This document shows positions 50,955 to 58,278 of a stretch of 58,278 nt of DNA, one piece after another. Position 1 is the stretch's first letter. Every line of letters begins with the position of its first letter. A model generated the notes under the pieces. That model saw only the letters and a program-made list of their open reading frames with translations. It was not told the DNA's origin and searched no databases. Made by a program: the position numbers and the translations under genes. This stretch comes from Janthinobacterium sp. BJB426 (GTDB lineage: Bacteria > Pseudomonadota > Gammaproteobacteria > Burkholderiales > Burkholderiaceae_D), in assembly GCF_002735705.1 (NCBI RefSeq), contig NZ_PDZL01000027.1, forward strand, positions 1 through 58,278, read 5' to 3'.

Positions 50955-51911
50955 TCAGGCGAAATGGGGGGCGGAAGGGGGCCGGGCGACTTCGTTCTTG
51001 ATAGTGATTTCTGCCAGCAGCTGGCGCAGCACGCGCGCGTCGCTGGCCAGCGCCACGTGGCCGATGCCGCCGAAGGCGAGATTGCGCGCACCGGGCAGTT
51101 GCGCGGACGATTGCGGCGCGACGATATTATCGTGATGCGAATACATCGACGTGATCAGGGCACGCGTCTCTGGCGTCTCGCTGGCGGCCAGCTGCGCCAG
51201 CCAGCCGCTCGGCGCGCCATCGACGCGGCTCATCTGGCGCGCATTGGCGCCCGCCGCCAGGTTGGCCAGCGCCGTGCCGTGGTGCGGCGTGCCGATGGTG
51301 ACGATGCGGGCGACACGCTGCGCACCATGGCGGCGCAGCCAGGCGCGCGCCACCAGGCCGCCCATGCTGTGGGCGACAAGAATCACGCGGTCGCTGCCCG
51401 TGCGGGCGCACAGCGCCGCGATGGCTTGCTCGACCTGCGGCACGAAGTCCTCGATGTCGGCTCCGATCGGTTCCAGGTCGACGCCCTCGTGCGCGATGCC
51501 GGCCCGCGCCAGCTGCCGGCTCAGCTTTGTCCAGTAGCCGCGGTTGCACACATAGCCGTGGATCAGCAGCACGGGCAGACCCTGGCCAGTGATGATGTCG
51601 GCCGCATGCAGGCGCGGACGCAGCATGCCCCACGACGACGTCCACAGGGTGGCGCGCAACTCGCCCAGGAACAGGCGCGCGGCGCCCATGGCGCCCAACT
51701 GATGTTCCGCTGGCACGGGGCTGCCGGCGCGCCGGCTGTCCCAGAAATTGCGCGCCACGACCAGCGCGCGCACGGCCAGCAGCATGGCGCCCGCCAGCAG
51801 CATGGCCAGCACCGGCGAGGCGATGCCCCAGGCCTGCATGGCCAGGTACGCCACCCCCAGCACGGCCAGCACTTGCAGCAGCATCAGCCACTTGAGGATG
51901 CGCGCGATCAT
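50955..51911 (-). CDS. Membrane-anchored lipase/esterase (alpha/beta hydrolase)
   Basis: A 318-residue alpha/beta hydrolase with two N-terminal hydrophobic segments (about 8-27 and 32-50), so anchored to the inner membrane or with an uncleaved signal. The oxyanion region LLIHGYVCNRGYW begins near 115. The nucleophile is Ser182 in AHSMGG, with Asp261 (HHDNIV) and His285 (GIGHVAL) completing the triad, in the order usual for the lipase family I/triacylglycerol lipases. Its start overlaps the GMC oxidoreductase stop by 4 nt. Release of an alcohol later oxidised by the GMC partner is an inference. Confidence 0.88.
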   Translation of the reverse strand: MIARILKWLMLLQVLAVLGVAYLAMQAWGIASPVLAMLLAGAMLLAVRALVVARNFWDSRRAGSPVPAEHQLGAMGAARLFLGELRATLWTSSWGMLRPRLHAADIITGQGLPVLLIHGYVCNRGYWTKLSRQLARAGIAHEGVDLEPIGADIEDFVPQVEQAIAALCARTGSDRVILVAHSMGGLVARAWLRRHGAQRVARIVTIGTPHHGTALANLAAGANARQMSRVDGAPSGWLAQLAASETPETRALITSMYSHHDNIVAPQSSAQLPGARNLAFGGIGHVALASDARVLRQLLAEITIKNEVARPPSAPHFA

Positions 51912-53548
51912 GCCGTCGTCGCAGCAGACACGGGAACGGGTGCCGGCTTGCCCGTCAACTCCCGCACCAACCCGCTGGCCAGGCGCGCGGCCAGCGCATA
52001 CAAGGTCAGTTGCGGATTGGCGCCTATCGAGGTGGGAAACAGCGAACCGTCGTGGACGGACAGGTTGCGCACGCCGTGGTAACGGCCATCCGCCCCCGTC
52101 ACGCCCAGGCGCGCATCGTCGGACATGGCGCAGCCGCCCATCACATGGGCCGACACCACGCGCGCCAGCAAGGCCTTCATCGGCAAGGCGCCGATGGCTT
52201 GCTTCGCCTGCGCCCAGCTCGTGTAATGGCTGGCCATTTCATGCACGGGATACACGCTCTTGGCGCCGGCGGCGAACTGGATTTCCGCCATCGACAGCAG
52301 CGCGCGCCGCACGCCATCCCAGATGAAGGGCGTGAGCGGATAGTCGAGCACGGGCGCGCCGAAGCTGTCGATCGACACGCTGCCACCCACCGCTTCATGG
52401 TGAAAACCGTCGCGCAGCAGGGCCAGCAAGGCGTGCGCATGGGGGAAGTCGCGCATGGTGCGCGCATGTTCATCGCCGAAGCCGCCCATGGTGGTGGCCA
52501 TCAGCAGCGGGTGCAAAGGCGGCGCTTCGAGCTTGTAGCCGATCGGGCCATCGATGGGCGCCGTGTGCAGGAAATGGTCGGAATAAATCGTCTGCGGCGC
52601 GCCCGCATAGGCCTCGACGCGCTGCTGGAACAGGCCCGCCGAAATCACCGTCGGATGCAAAAAGGTGCGCCGCCCCAGCAAGCCGTGCGGGTCGGGCGCC
52701 TGCGAGCGCAGCAACAGCGCGGGCGAGTTGATCGCGCCGCCGGCCAGCACAAAATGCCTGGCGCGCAGCGTCAGGCGCACGCCCGTCGGCACCTGCCCGG
52801 CGGCGTCCAGCGCCGTCACCTGCAGGCTGTCGATGCGCTCGCCCTTGAAGCTGAAACGCTCGGCGCGCGCATGCACGAGCAAGCCCGCGCCCAGCGCCAG
52901 CGCCGACGGGATCGTCGTCACCAGCATCGACTGCTTGGCGTTGGTCGGGCAGCCCATGCCGCAGTAGCCGAGGTTCCAGCAGCCGTTCACGTTGCGCCGG
53001 ATGGCGGCCGTGGGGATGCCCAGCGCACTGGCGCCACGGCGCAACAAGTCGTTGTTTTCATTCGGCGGCGCGGCCCAGTCGCTCACGTGCAGGCGCTTTT
53101 CCATCATGGCGAACCATGGCGCCATGGCATCGACGCCATAGCCGGACAAGCCGAAATGCTTGCGCCAGTATTCCAGCGTGCCGGGCGGCGTGCGGAAGCT
53201 CGACGTCCAGTTGACAGTGGTCGAACCGCCGACGGTGCGCCCCTGCAGGATATTGATGGCCTTGTCGCGCGTCTTGCGGGCAGCCGATTCCTGGTACAGC
53301 GCAGGATAGGCGTCCGCTTCGCGCATCTTGAAATCTTTCGACGACTTCAAGCCGCCCTCCTCGACGATCAGCACCTTGAGGCCGGCCAGCGCGAGGATTT
53401 CCGCCGTCACACCGCCGCCGGCGCCGCTGCCGATGACGACCACGTCGGCCTCCAGGGTGCGGTCGGTGTCCAGGGTGCTGGCGTCGGTGACGTTCCAGCC
53501 GGCGGCCACGCCGACGGCGATGGGGTCAGGAATGGGAGATGTGCTCAT
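51908..53548 (-). CDS. GMC-family FAD oxidoreductase
   Basis: A 546-residue glucose-methanol-choline oxidoreductase. The dinucleotide motif GSGAGGG is at about 40-46, the GGSTTVNWT GMC signature follows near 110, and the C-terminal catalytic His lies in VSAHVMGGCAM, with GANPQLTLYALA closing the FAD site. It has no signal peptide; such flavosubunits can be exported with a Tat-bearing small subunit. It lies between such a small-subunit gene (7 bp upstream) and a lipase gene. Substrate (long-chain alcohol, sterol or sugar acid) is not determined. Confidence 0.92.
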   Translation of the reverse strand: MSTSPIPDPIAVGVAAGWNVTDASTLDTDRTLEADVVVIGSGAGGGVTAEILALAGLKVLIVEEGGLKSSKDFKMREADAYPALYQESAARKTRDKAINILQGRTVGGSTTVNWTSSFRTPPGTLEYWRKHFGLSGYGVDAMAPWFAMMEKRLHVSDWAAPPNENNDLLRRGASALGIPTAAIRRNVNGCWNLGYCGMGCPTNAKQSMLVTTIPSALALGAGLLVHARAERFSFKGERIDSLQVTALDAAGQVPTGVRLTLRARHFVLAGGAINSPALLLRSQAPDPHGLLGRRTFLHPTVISAGLFQQRVEAYAGAPQTIYSDHFLHTAPIDGPIGYKLEAPPLHPLLMATTMGGFGDEHARTMRDFPHAHALLALLRDGFHHEAVGGSVSIDSFGAPVLDYPLTPFIWDGVRRALLSMAEIQFAAGAKSVYPVHEMASHYTSWAQAKQAIGALPMKALLARVVSAHVMGGCAMSDDARLGVTGADGRYHGVRNLSVHDGSLFPTSIGANPQLTLYALAARLASGLVRELTGKPAPVPVSAATTA

Positions 53549-53555
53549 GGATGCC

Positions 53556-54077
53556 TTATGCGCTCAGTTCGGGCAGCGGTCCCGGATAGCCGATGGCGGC
53601 CCAGTGGGCGGCATCGGCATACCAGGCGCCGAGGATCAGGTCGTGCAGGGCCAGATAGGCCGTCTGCAGTGTGGCCAGGCGGTGCGTGCGCCATGACTGC
53701 AGAAAGGCGGCCACCTGGGCGGGGTCCGCTTCGCGCCAGCCATCTTTTACGCCGGCGACGAAGCGCCGCGCGGGCGCCAGCGCCAGCAAGCCAAACAAGT
53801 CCTGCACTTCCTGCTGCGCCGCCAGCGGCAAGCCGCGGATGGCCGTGTCCACGCCGGCGATGGCGCCATCGAGCGCCGCGGCCCGCGCTGGGGTTTCCTG
53901 CGGCAGCGCGCTGCCCAGCATGGCCGGCACGATGGCCGCCAGCGCCGCGCGTGCTGCGCCATCGAGCACGAAGCGGCCCGGCGGCGCCGGCCCCCGCACC
54001 AGCCGGTATGCGGCGCCGCCGGCAGCCAGCACCCCGGCGCCGAGCAAGCCCAGTTTCAGAAACGATCTGCGTTGCAT
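53556..54077 (-). CDS. Tat-exported small subunit (gluconate 2-dehydrogenase subunit 3-like)
   Basis: A 173-residue protein with a twin-arginine signal (MQRRSFLKLGLLGAGVLAAG) typical of subunit 3 of flavoprotein dehydrogenases; the rest is helical with conserved ALAAIVPAMLG, FGLLALAPARRFVAGV and the YLALHDLILGAWY end. It would carry the GMC flavosubunit through the Tat system and bridge it to the membrane. The start is the ATG with RRSF at residues 3-6; the longer reading frame is the shadow of the MFS gene. First gene of the three-gene operon. Confidence 0.87.
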   Translation of the reverse strand: MQRRSFLKLGLLGAGVLAAGGAAYRLVRGPAPPGRFVLDGAARAALAAIVPAMLGSALPQETPARAAALDGAIAGVDTAIRGLPLAAQQEVQDLFGLLALAPARRFVAGVKDGWREADPAQVAAFLQSWRTHRLATLQTAYLALHDLILGAWYADAAHWAAIGYPGPLPELSA

Positions 54078-54154
54078 ATCCCCTATCCCCTTGTTTTGTA
54101 CGGCCTTTTGCAGGCCAGTGTACGCCAAAGGCAGTGGGCGTTTGAACGCAAAAA

Positions 54155-55360
54155 CTAGAGCGGAGAGTCTAGTTTTTGCGACTGAAACCACAGCAGCAGC
54201 ATGGCCAACAACGCCGCCAGCGCGCCGCCGATGGCGATGCTGGGCAAGCCAAAGGCGACGATCAGCATCCCACCCAGCGCGCCGCCAAAGGCCGTGCCCG
54301 CATTGAAGGCGGCGATATTCAGGCCCGCCGCCACGGCGTCGCTGCCCGGGCAATGCTGCTGCGCCAGGCGTAGCAGCCGCATGGTCGACAGGGTCACGAG
54401 GGCGAAGAACAGCAAGCCCAAAGTGCCGCACAGGACCAGCATGGCCAGGGGATGGGCGCGCAGCGCATAAAACCCCAGCAGATTGAGCGCCAGCGCGGCC
54501 AGGGCCAGCACGCTGGAGCGCAGCGCGTGGGGACGATCCGCGCACCAGCCGCCCAGCAGGTTGCCGCCGATGGCGCACGCGCCAAAGCACAGCATGGCGG
54601 CACTGAGCCAGCCCGCATCGAGTCCGCCCAGCTGCAGCAGGAAGGGCGACACATACGTGAAAAAGCTGAAGGTGGCCACGCTGACCAGCGCCGCCACGCC
54701 GGCCGCCAGCAGCAGGGGCGGTTGCAGGATGGCGCGCAGGCTGGCCAGCGCCGATACGGCAGCGGCCTGCTGGCGCGCGGCCGGCATGGCACAGTACAAA
54801 CCGGCGCCGCCGCACAGGGCCAGCACGCCGATGGCCGCAAATACCCAGCGCCACGACGAGACGGCTCCCAGCCACGTCCCCAGCGGCACGCCGCCCGCCA
54901 GCGCCAGGGTCAGGCCCAGCCAGACGATGGACAACGCCCTTCCTGCGCGCGACGGGTCGACCAGGCTGGTGGCCGCATGCGAGGCGACGGCCATGAACAC
55001 GCCATGCGCGAGGCCCACGGCAAAGCGCACACCGAGCAGCGCGCTCAGCGCCGGCGCGGCCGCCGTGGCCACGCTGCCGGCCGCCAGCACGAGCATGGTG
55101 GCCACCAGTACCTGGCGCGTGGGCAGGCGCGCCAGCAGGGCCGTCAGGATGGGCGCGCCGATGGCAGCCCCCAGCGCATACGCGGCGATGGCGCCGCCGG
55201 CCGCCGACACGCTGGCGTGCAGGTCGCGCGCCATGGGAGACAGCAGGCCGGCGGCGATGAATTCGCACAAGCCGAAGGCAAAGCTGCACAGAGAGAGCAG
55301 ATAAATGGAGAATGGCAGCGTGGCGGACGGCAGCACTGTGCGCGAGGACATGGTGGACAT
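54155..55360 (-). CDS. MFS transporter (drug/sugar efflux type)
   Basis: A 401-residue major facilitator with about twelve membrane helices. Helix 1 starts FSIYLLSLCSFAFGLCEF, resembling the AraJ/YdhP/SotB-like DHA1 efflux subgroup, with the loop 2-3 region LLARLPTRQVLV replacing the consensus GXLXDRXGRR. Substrate unknown. AGGA 7 nt upstream fits the ATG at 55360 better than the TTG at 55375. The LysR regulator lies directly upstream on the same strand (91 bp gap), which suggests control of this transporter. Confidence 0.88.
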   Translation of the reverse strand: MSTMSSRTVLPSATLPFSIYLLSLCSFAFGLCEFIAAGLLSPMARDLHASVSAAGGAIAAYALGAAIGAPILTALLARLPTRQVLVATMLVLAAGSVATAAAPALSALLGVRFAVGLAHGVFMAVASHAATSLVDPSRAGRALSIVWLGLTLALAGGVPLGTWLGAVSSWRWVFAAIGVLALCGGAGLYCAMPAARQQAAAVSALASLRAILQPPLLLAAGVAALVSVATFSFFTYVSPFLLQLGGLDAGWLSAAMLCFGACAIGGNLLGGWCADRPHALRSSVLALAALALNLLGFYALRAHPLAMLVLCGTLGLLFFALVTLSTMRLLRLAQQHCPGSDAVAAGLNIAAFNAGTAFGGALGGMLIVAFGLPSIAIGGALAALLAMLLLWFQSQKLDSPL

Positions 55361-55451
55361 GGCAGTTCCTGACAATCAAAAACGCCATGCTGGCCCCTGG
55401 ACCATCATCTGTAAAATATCTTATTTATCTTGAAACGAGACTTTGAAAGTC

Positions 55452-56354
55452 TCAATGGGCGGAAAAGAGCCGCAATTGCGCCAGCAGCCGCTCGCGCACG
55501 GGCGACGTGCGCTGCGGATCCCACGCCATGTACAGGTCGAGCTGGCGCAGCGCCTCGGGCGCATCGCTGTGCAGCGGCAGCATGACCATGCCCGTTGGCG
55601 CGCAGGCGGCCAGGCTGGCCGGCAGCAGCGCGACGCCGAAGCCGGCCGCCACCAGTCCCAGCACCGTTTGCAAGCGGCGCGCCTGCTGCGCCACGTGCGG
55701 CACGAAGCCCGCGTGCAGGCACAGGCTGGCCAGCTGGTCGTGGAAACCCTGGCCCAGTTCACGCGGCGAGGCGACGAAATCGTCACCGGCCAGCTCCGCC
55801 AGGTCCACCCGCGTCAGCCCCGCGCAGCGGTGGTTCAAGGGCAGCGCCACGACGATGTCTTCGCCGGACAGGCGCTCGAAGCGCAAGCCCGGCGTGCTGC
55901 GGCCCGGCGCGCGCAGCAGGGCGATATCGACCTCGTTCTTTTCCAGCCACTCGACCTGCTGCTGCGTCGACGCTTCGCGCAAGGTGAATTGCACGGCGGG
56001 CGATGCGGCGCGGAAGGCGCGCAAGGCATTCAATACGCGGGCATACGGCGTGATGTGGATGAAACTCAGGCGCAGATGCCCCTCGATGCCTTGCGCCACG
56101 CGGCGTGCGGCGGCCACGCCCTCTTCCAGGCTGGCCAGCACCTGGCGCGCCGTGGCAAGAAACGTGCTGCCGGCGGGCGTCAAGGCAACCTTGCGGTTGG
56201 TGCGCTCGAATACAGGGTAGCCCAGCGCCTCTTCCAGCCGCAATATCGCCTGCGACAACGGCGGCTGCGCCATGTGCAGCCGTTCGGCCGCGCGCCGGAA
56301 ATTGAGTTCCTCGGCGACGGCGATGAACTGGCGCAGCAGCCGGGTCTCTATCAT
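55452..56354 (-). CDS. LysR-family transcriptional regulator
   Basis: A 300-residue regulator with an N-terminal winged helix-turn-helix (about 3-62; LRQFIAVAEELNFRRAAERL, AQPPLSQAILRLEEALG) and a periplasmic-binding-type effector domain (about 88-295; LRLSFIHITPYARVL). The start overlaps the trmJ stop by 4 nt, so it is translated from the trmJ transcript. It is tandem, not divergent, with the MFS gene, less common for the family. Effector unknown. Confidence 0.93.
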   Translation of the reverse strand: MIETRLLRQFIAVAEELNFRRAAERLHMAQPPLSQAILRLEEALGYPVFERTNRKVALTPAGSTFLATARQVLASLEEGVAAARRVAQGIEGHLRLSFIHITPYARVLNALRAFRAASPAVQFTLREASTQQQVEWLEKNEVDIALLRAPGRSTPGLRFERLSGEDIVVALPLNHRCAGLTRVDLAELAGDDFVASPRELGQGFHDQLASLCLHAGFVPHVAQQARRLQTVLGLVAAGFGVALLPASLAACAPTGMVMLPLHSDAPEALRQLDLYMAWDPQRTSPVRERLLAQLRLFSAH

Positions 56355-57115
56355 GGGCCTTTTTTGGCGACCGCCAGGATATGCCGGGCGATGCCGCGCA
56401 GGATATTGACTTCTTCCGTTTCCAGCCCCGTGCGCGAGAACAGGCGTTTCAGGCGCGGCATCAGTTTTTTCGGATTGTCGGCGTCGAGAAAATCGATGGC
56501 CACCAGCGCCTGTTCCAGGTGCGCATACATGCCGTCCACCTGCGCCAGACTGGCCGCGTCGCCATGGAAACCGACTGGGCTGGCGACTTGTCCATCGCCG
56601 AGGGCCGCCACGCGGCATTCATAGGCCACCACTTGCGCCGCCTGCGACAGGTTCAGCGAGGAATACTCGGGATTGGCGGGGATATTGATCAGCACATTGC
56701 ACTGCTCGACGATCTCGTTGGGCAAGCCGAAGCGCTCGTTGCCGAAGATGACGGCCGCGTGCAGCTCTTCGCTGGCGGCCAGCTGGGCCGCGATGGCGCG
56801 CGGGGCCGTGACGGGCGGCGAGAATTCGCGCAATCTGGCCGACACGGCGGCCGCGTAATTGCAGCCTTCGAGCGCCTCGGCAATCGAACCGACGATGCGC
56901 GCGCCCGACAAAATATCCTGCGCGCCGCTGGCGAAGGCCACCGCTTCCGCATCCGTCAAGGCGTCGGGAAAGCGCGGGTTGACCAGCACCAGATCGGAAA
57001 AACCCATCGTTTTCATGGCCCGCGCGACGCCGCCAATGTTGCCAGGACGACTAGTTTCGACAAGAATAAATCGCAGGCGTTTGAAAAGAGACGTGTTGAT
57101 TTCGGGCAGATTCAT
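56351..57115 (-). CDS. trmJ: tRNA (Cm32/Um32) methyltransferase TrmJ-like
   Basis: A 254-residue SPOUT-class methyltransferase, which 2'-O-methylates position 32 of several tRNAs. The knotted fold is supported by RFILVETSRPGNIGGVARAMK (motif 1), VIFGNERFGLPNEIVEQCN (motif 2) and NPEYSSLNLSQAAQVV (motif 3). The C-terminal helical extension ends near GIARHILAVAKKG. Divergent from suhB with 186 bp between; this pairing of trmJ and suhB is frequent in Proteobacteria. Confidence 0.95.
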   Translation of the reverse strand: MNLPEINTSLFKRLRFILVETSRPGNIGGVARAMKTMGFSDLVLVNPRFPDALTDAEAVAFASGAQDILSGARIVGSIAEALEGCNYAAAVSARLREFSPPVTAPRAIAAQLAASEELHAAVIFGNERFGLPNEIVEQCNVLINIPANPEYSSLNLSQAAQVVAYECRVAALGDGQVASPVGFHGDAASLAQVDGMYAHLEQALVAIDFLDADNPKKLMPRLKRLFSRTGLETEEVNILRGIARHILAVAKKGP

Positions 57116-57301
57116 TTAAAATAGCGCTATTGCGCGGTATCGATACAGGAAATTTCGGGAAACGGAGTCACAAAACGCTGACTCCAGGCCGGGATTTTAA
57201 CCACTTCGGCACCGCTCCGCTCTTTAATTCATTCTTGCACTCTATCGTACCGGCGCCGAAAGGCGACGCTGGGCGGTCGCGTGCTTTTAACGGAAGCTCA
57301 C

Positions 57302-58093
57302 ATGCACCCAATGCTCAACACGGCGATCAAAGCCGCCCGCCGCGGCGCCGCCGTCATCAATCGCGCCTCTTTTGACCTCGACCGCGTCGTCGTCACGGAA
57401 AAACAACATAACGATTTCGTCACCGACGTCGACCAGGCGGCCGAACAAGCCATCATCGAGGTGCTGTCCAAAGCCTACCCGGACCACGCGTTCCTGGCTG
57501 AGGAATCGGGAGCTTCCGCCAACTCGCACGACGAGAATGAATATCAGTGGATCATCGACCCGATCGATGGCACCACCAACTTTATCCACGGCTTCCCGCA
57601 ATACTGCATCTCGATCGCCCTCGCGCATCGCGGCGTCGTCACGCAAGCCGTCATCTACGATCCGGTCCGCAACGACCTGTTCACGGCCACCAAGGGCGCC
57701 GGCGCCTACCTGAACGAAAAACGCATCCGCGTCACCAAGCTCGATCGCATCTCGAACGCCCTGCTGGGCACCGGCTACGTGGCCGGCAGCGCCCGCGCGC
57801 TGGACGAATACCTGAAGATGTACGCGATCATGGGCGAACGCAGCCAGGGCGTGCGCCGCGCCGGCTCGGCCGCGCTGGACCTGGCCTACGTCGCTTGCGG
57901 CCGCCTGGACGGCTTCTACGAAAAAGGCTTGAAGCCTTGGGATATCGCCGCCGGCGCCCTGATGATCACGGAATCGGGCGGCATCGTCGGTGAGTTCAGC
58001 GGCGAATCGGACTACCTGTACAAGGGCGACGTCATCGCCGCCAGCCCGAAGATCTTTGGCCAGATGATTACCCTCTTGACGCCATTCGCCTGA
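57302..58093 (+). CDS. suhB: Inositol monophosphatase family protein SuhB
   Basis: A 263-residue Mg-dependent phosphatase that also binds NusG/NusA in rRNA antitermination in E. coli. The metal-binding motifs are EES (FLAEESGA), the DPIDGTTNFIHG signature and the C-terminal KPWDIAAGALMITESGG. The start is ATG at 57302 (MHPMLNTAIKAARR), the normal family N-terminus, with GGAAG before it. A strong terminator follows the stop by 21 bp. Confidence 0.96.
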   Translation: MHPMLNTAIKAARRGAAVINRASFDLDRVVVTEKQHNDFVTDVDQAAEQAIIEVLSKAYPDHAFLAEESGASANSHDENEYQWIIDPIDGTTNFIHGFPQYCISIALAHRGVVTQAVIYDPVRNDLFTATKGAGAYLNEKRIRVTKLDRISNALLGTGYVAGSARALDEYLKMYAIMGERSQGVRRAGSAALDLAYVACGRLDGFYEKGLKPWDIAAGALMITESGGIVGEFSGESDYLYKGDVIAASPKIFGQMITLLTPFA

Positions 58094-58114
58094 TTGCCAG
58101 GCAAGGGCTGATGT

Positions 58115-58152
58115 AAAAAAGCTGCCGGAGTTTCCTCCGGCAGCTTTTTTTT
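58115..58152. terminator. suhB terminator
   Basis: A 10-bp stem GCTGCCGGAG / CTCCGGCAGC with loop TTTC, six A before and eight T after, efficient on both strands. Confidence 0.97.
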
Positions 58153-58158
58153 CGCCCG

Positions 58159-58278
58159 TGACCCGTCCTGGAATAAGTTGACACTTTTTCGATGCAGAGA
58201 TGGAGTGTCAAATGGAACAAGGGTTTAGGCGCAGCCAGCGCGATTACAGTCTGGCTTTTAAATTGAGCGTTGTCGAGC
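58159..58278 (+). mobile_element. Left end of an IS3-family insertion sequence (truncated by contig end)
   Basis: Right after the suhB terminator the sequence begins TGACCCGTCCTGGAATAAGT, typical of IS3-family terminal repeats that start with TG and contain GTTGACACTTTT. The transposase ORF starts 53 bp inside. The right end, partner ORF and target duplication are outside the window. Confidence 0.82.
58212..58278 (+). CDS. IS3-family transposase OrfA, 5' fragment
   Basis: Twenty-two codons are visible: MEQGFRRSQRDYSLAFKLSV and on. This matches the opening of IS3-type OrfA, which folds as a helix-turn-helix binding the terminal repeats; the DYSLAFKLSVVE segment corresponds to the YS.EFK...V start of helix 1 of the domain. 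GGAG lies 6 nt upstream of the ATG. The gene runs off the end of the contig. Confidence 0.8.
   Translation, partial: MEQGFRRSQRDYSLAFKLSVVE

Overview
This 58 kb window reads as a chromosomal contig of a high-GC betaproteobacterium of the Oxalobacteraceae, most probably Janthinobacterium or a close relative. That placement is an inference from gene content and order: hemCDXY divergent from ppc, nadE followed by a PII gene, an ftsK-lolA-rarA block next to serS, a PEP-CTERM cargo protein, two phasins, and a very long RpoD with an Ala/Pro/Lys-rich N-terminus. It looks like a complete assembled contig. It opens with 18 bases of tagmentation adapter and closes inside the first codons of an IS3-type transposase, a typical repeat-induced break.

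Layout. 1-1.4 kb: a small coiled-coil membrane protein and two identical tRNA-Ser(CGA) genes in a 142-bp duplicated unit. 1.4-10.2 kb: serS, a three-gene MocR/DUF2917/epimerase island and a small secreted protein, then rarA, lolA and ftsK. 10.4-16.7 kb: trxB, an Smr-domain gene, a TRIC-type channel, PII, nadE, a DUF482 acyltransferase and ppa. 17.3-19.7 kb: the membrane PQQ glucose dehydrogenase. 19.8-29 kb: the hemCDXY operon, divergent ppc and an orphan NarL-class sensor kinase. 29.1-31.7 kb: rpoD, flanked by structured noncoding DNA. 32.3-35.8 kb: a proQ/exonuclease/SUKH operon, DUF4870 and a second MocR regulator. 35.9-38.6 kb: a two-gene cytochrome c operon and an RlmI-like protein without its methyltransferase domain. 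38.8-46.9 kb: an adhesin-like GIN protein, yaeQ, purU, a phasin, a KGG stress protein, a YgjP-like metallohydrolase, a PEP-CTERM protein, a LOG-family protein, a TPR protein, a PhaD-like TetR regulator and a PhaF-like phasin. 47-50.7 kb: a 1212-residue REC-REC-GAF-PAS-GGDEF-EAL-REC c-di-GMP protein. 51-54.1 kb: a lipase/GMC oxidoreductase/Tat-subunit operon. 54.2-58.1 kb: an MFS transporter, a LysR regulator, trmJ and suhB. The final 120 bp is an IS3-family left end.

Functional threads. Most of the window is housekeeping: tetrapyrrole synthesis, division and chromosome segregation, NAD and nitrogen signalling, tRNA charging and modification. Accessory themes are periplasmic oxidation feeding the respiratory chain (Gcd, the GMC/subunit-3 pair, the diheme and triheme cytochromes), polyhydroxyalkanoate granule management (two phasins and a PhaD-like regulator), and signal integration (orphan kinase, multi-domain c-di-GMP protein, two MocR regulators with candidate operators).

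I found no CRISPR array, rRNA gene, prophage or recognisable defence island. No wholly novel system is demonstrated. The points most worth checking are the stand-alone PUA/RlmI N-terminal protein, the structured DNA either side of rpoD, the repeats in front of the MocR-linked operons, and the triple-REC c-di-GMP protein.
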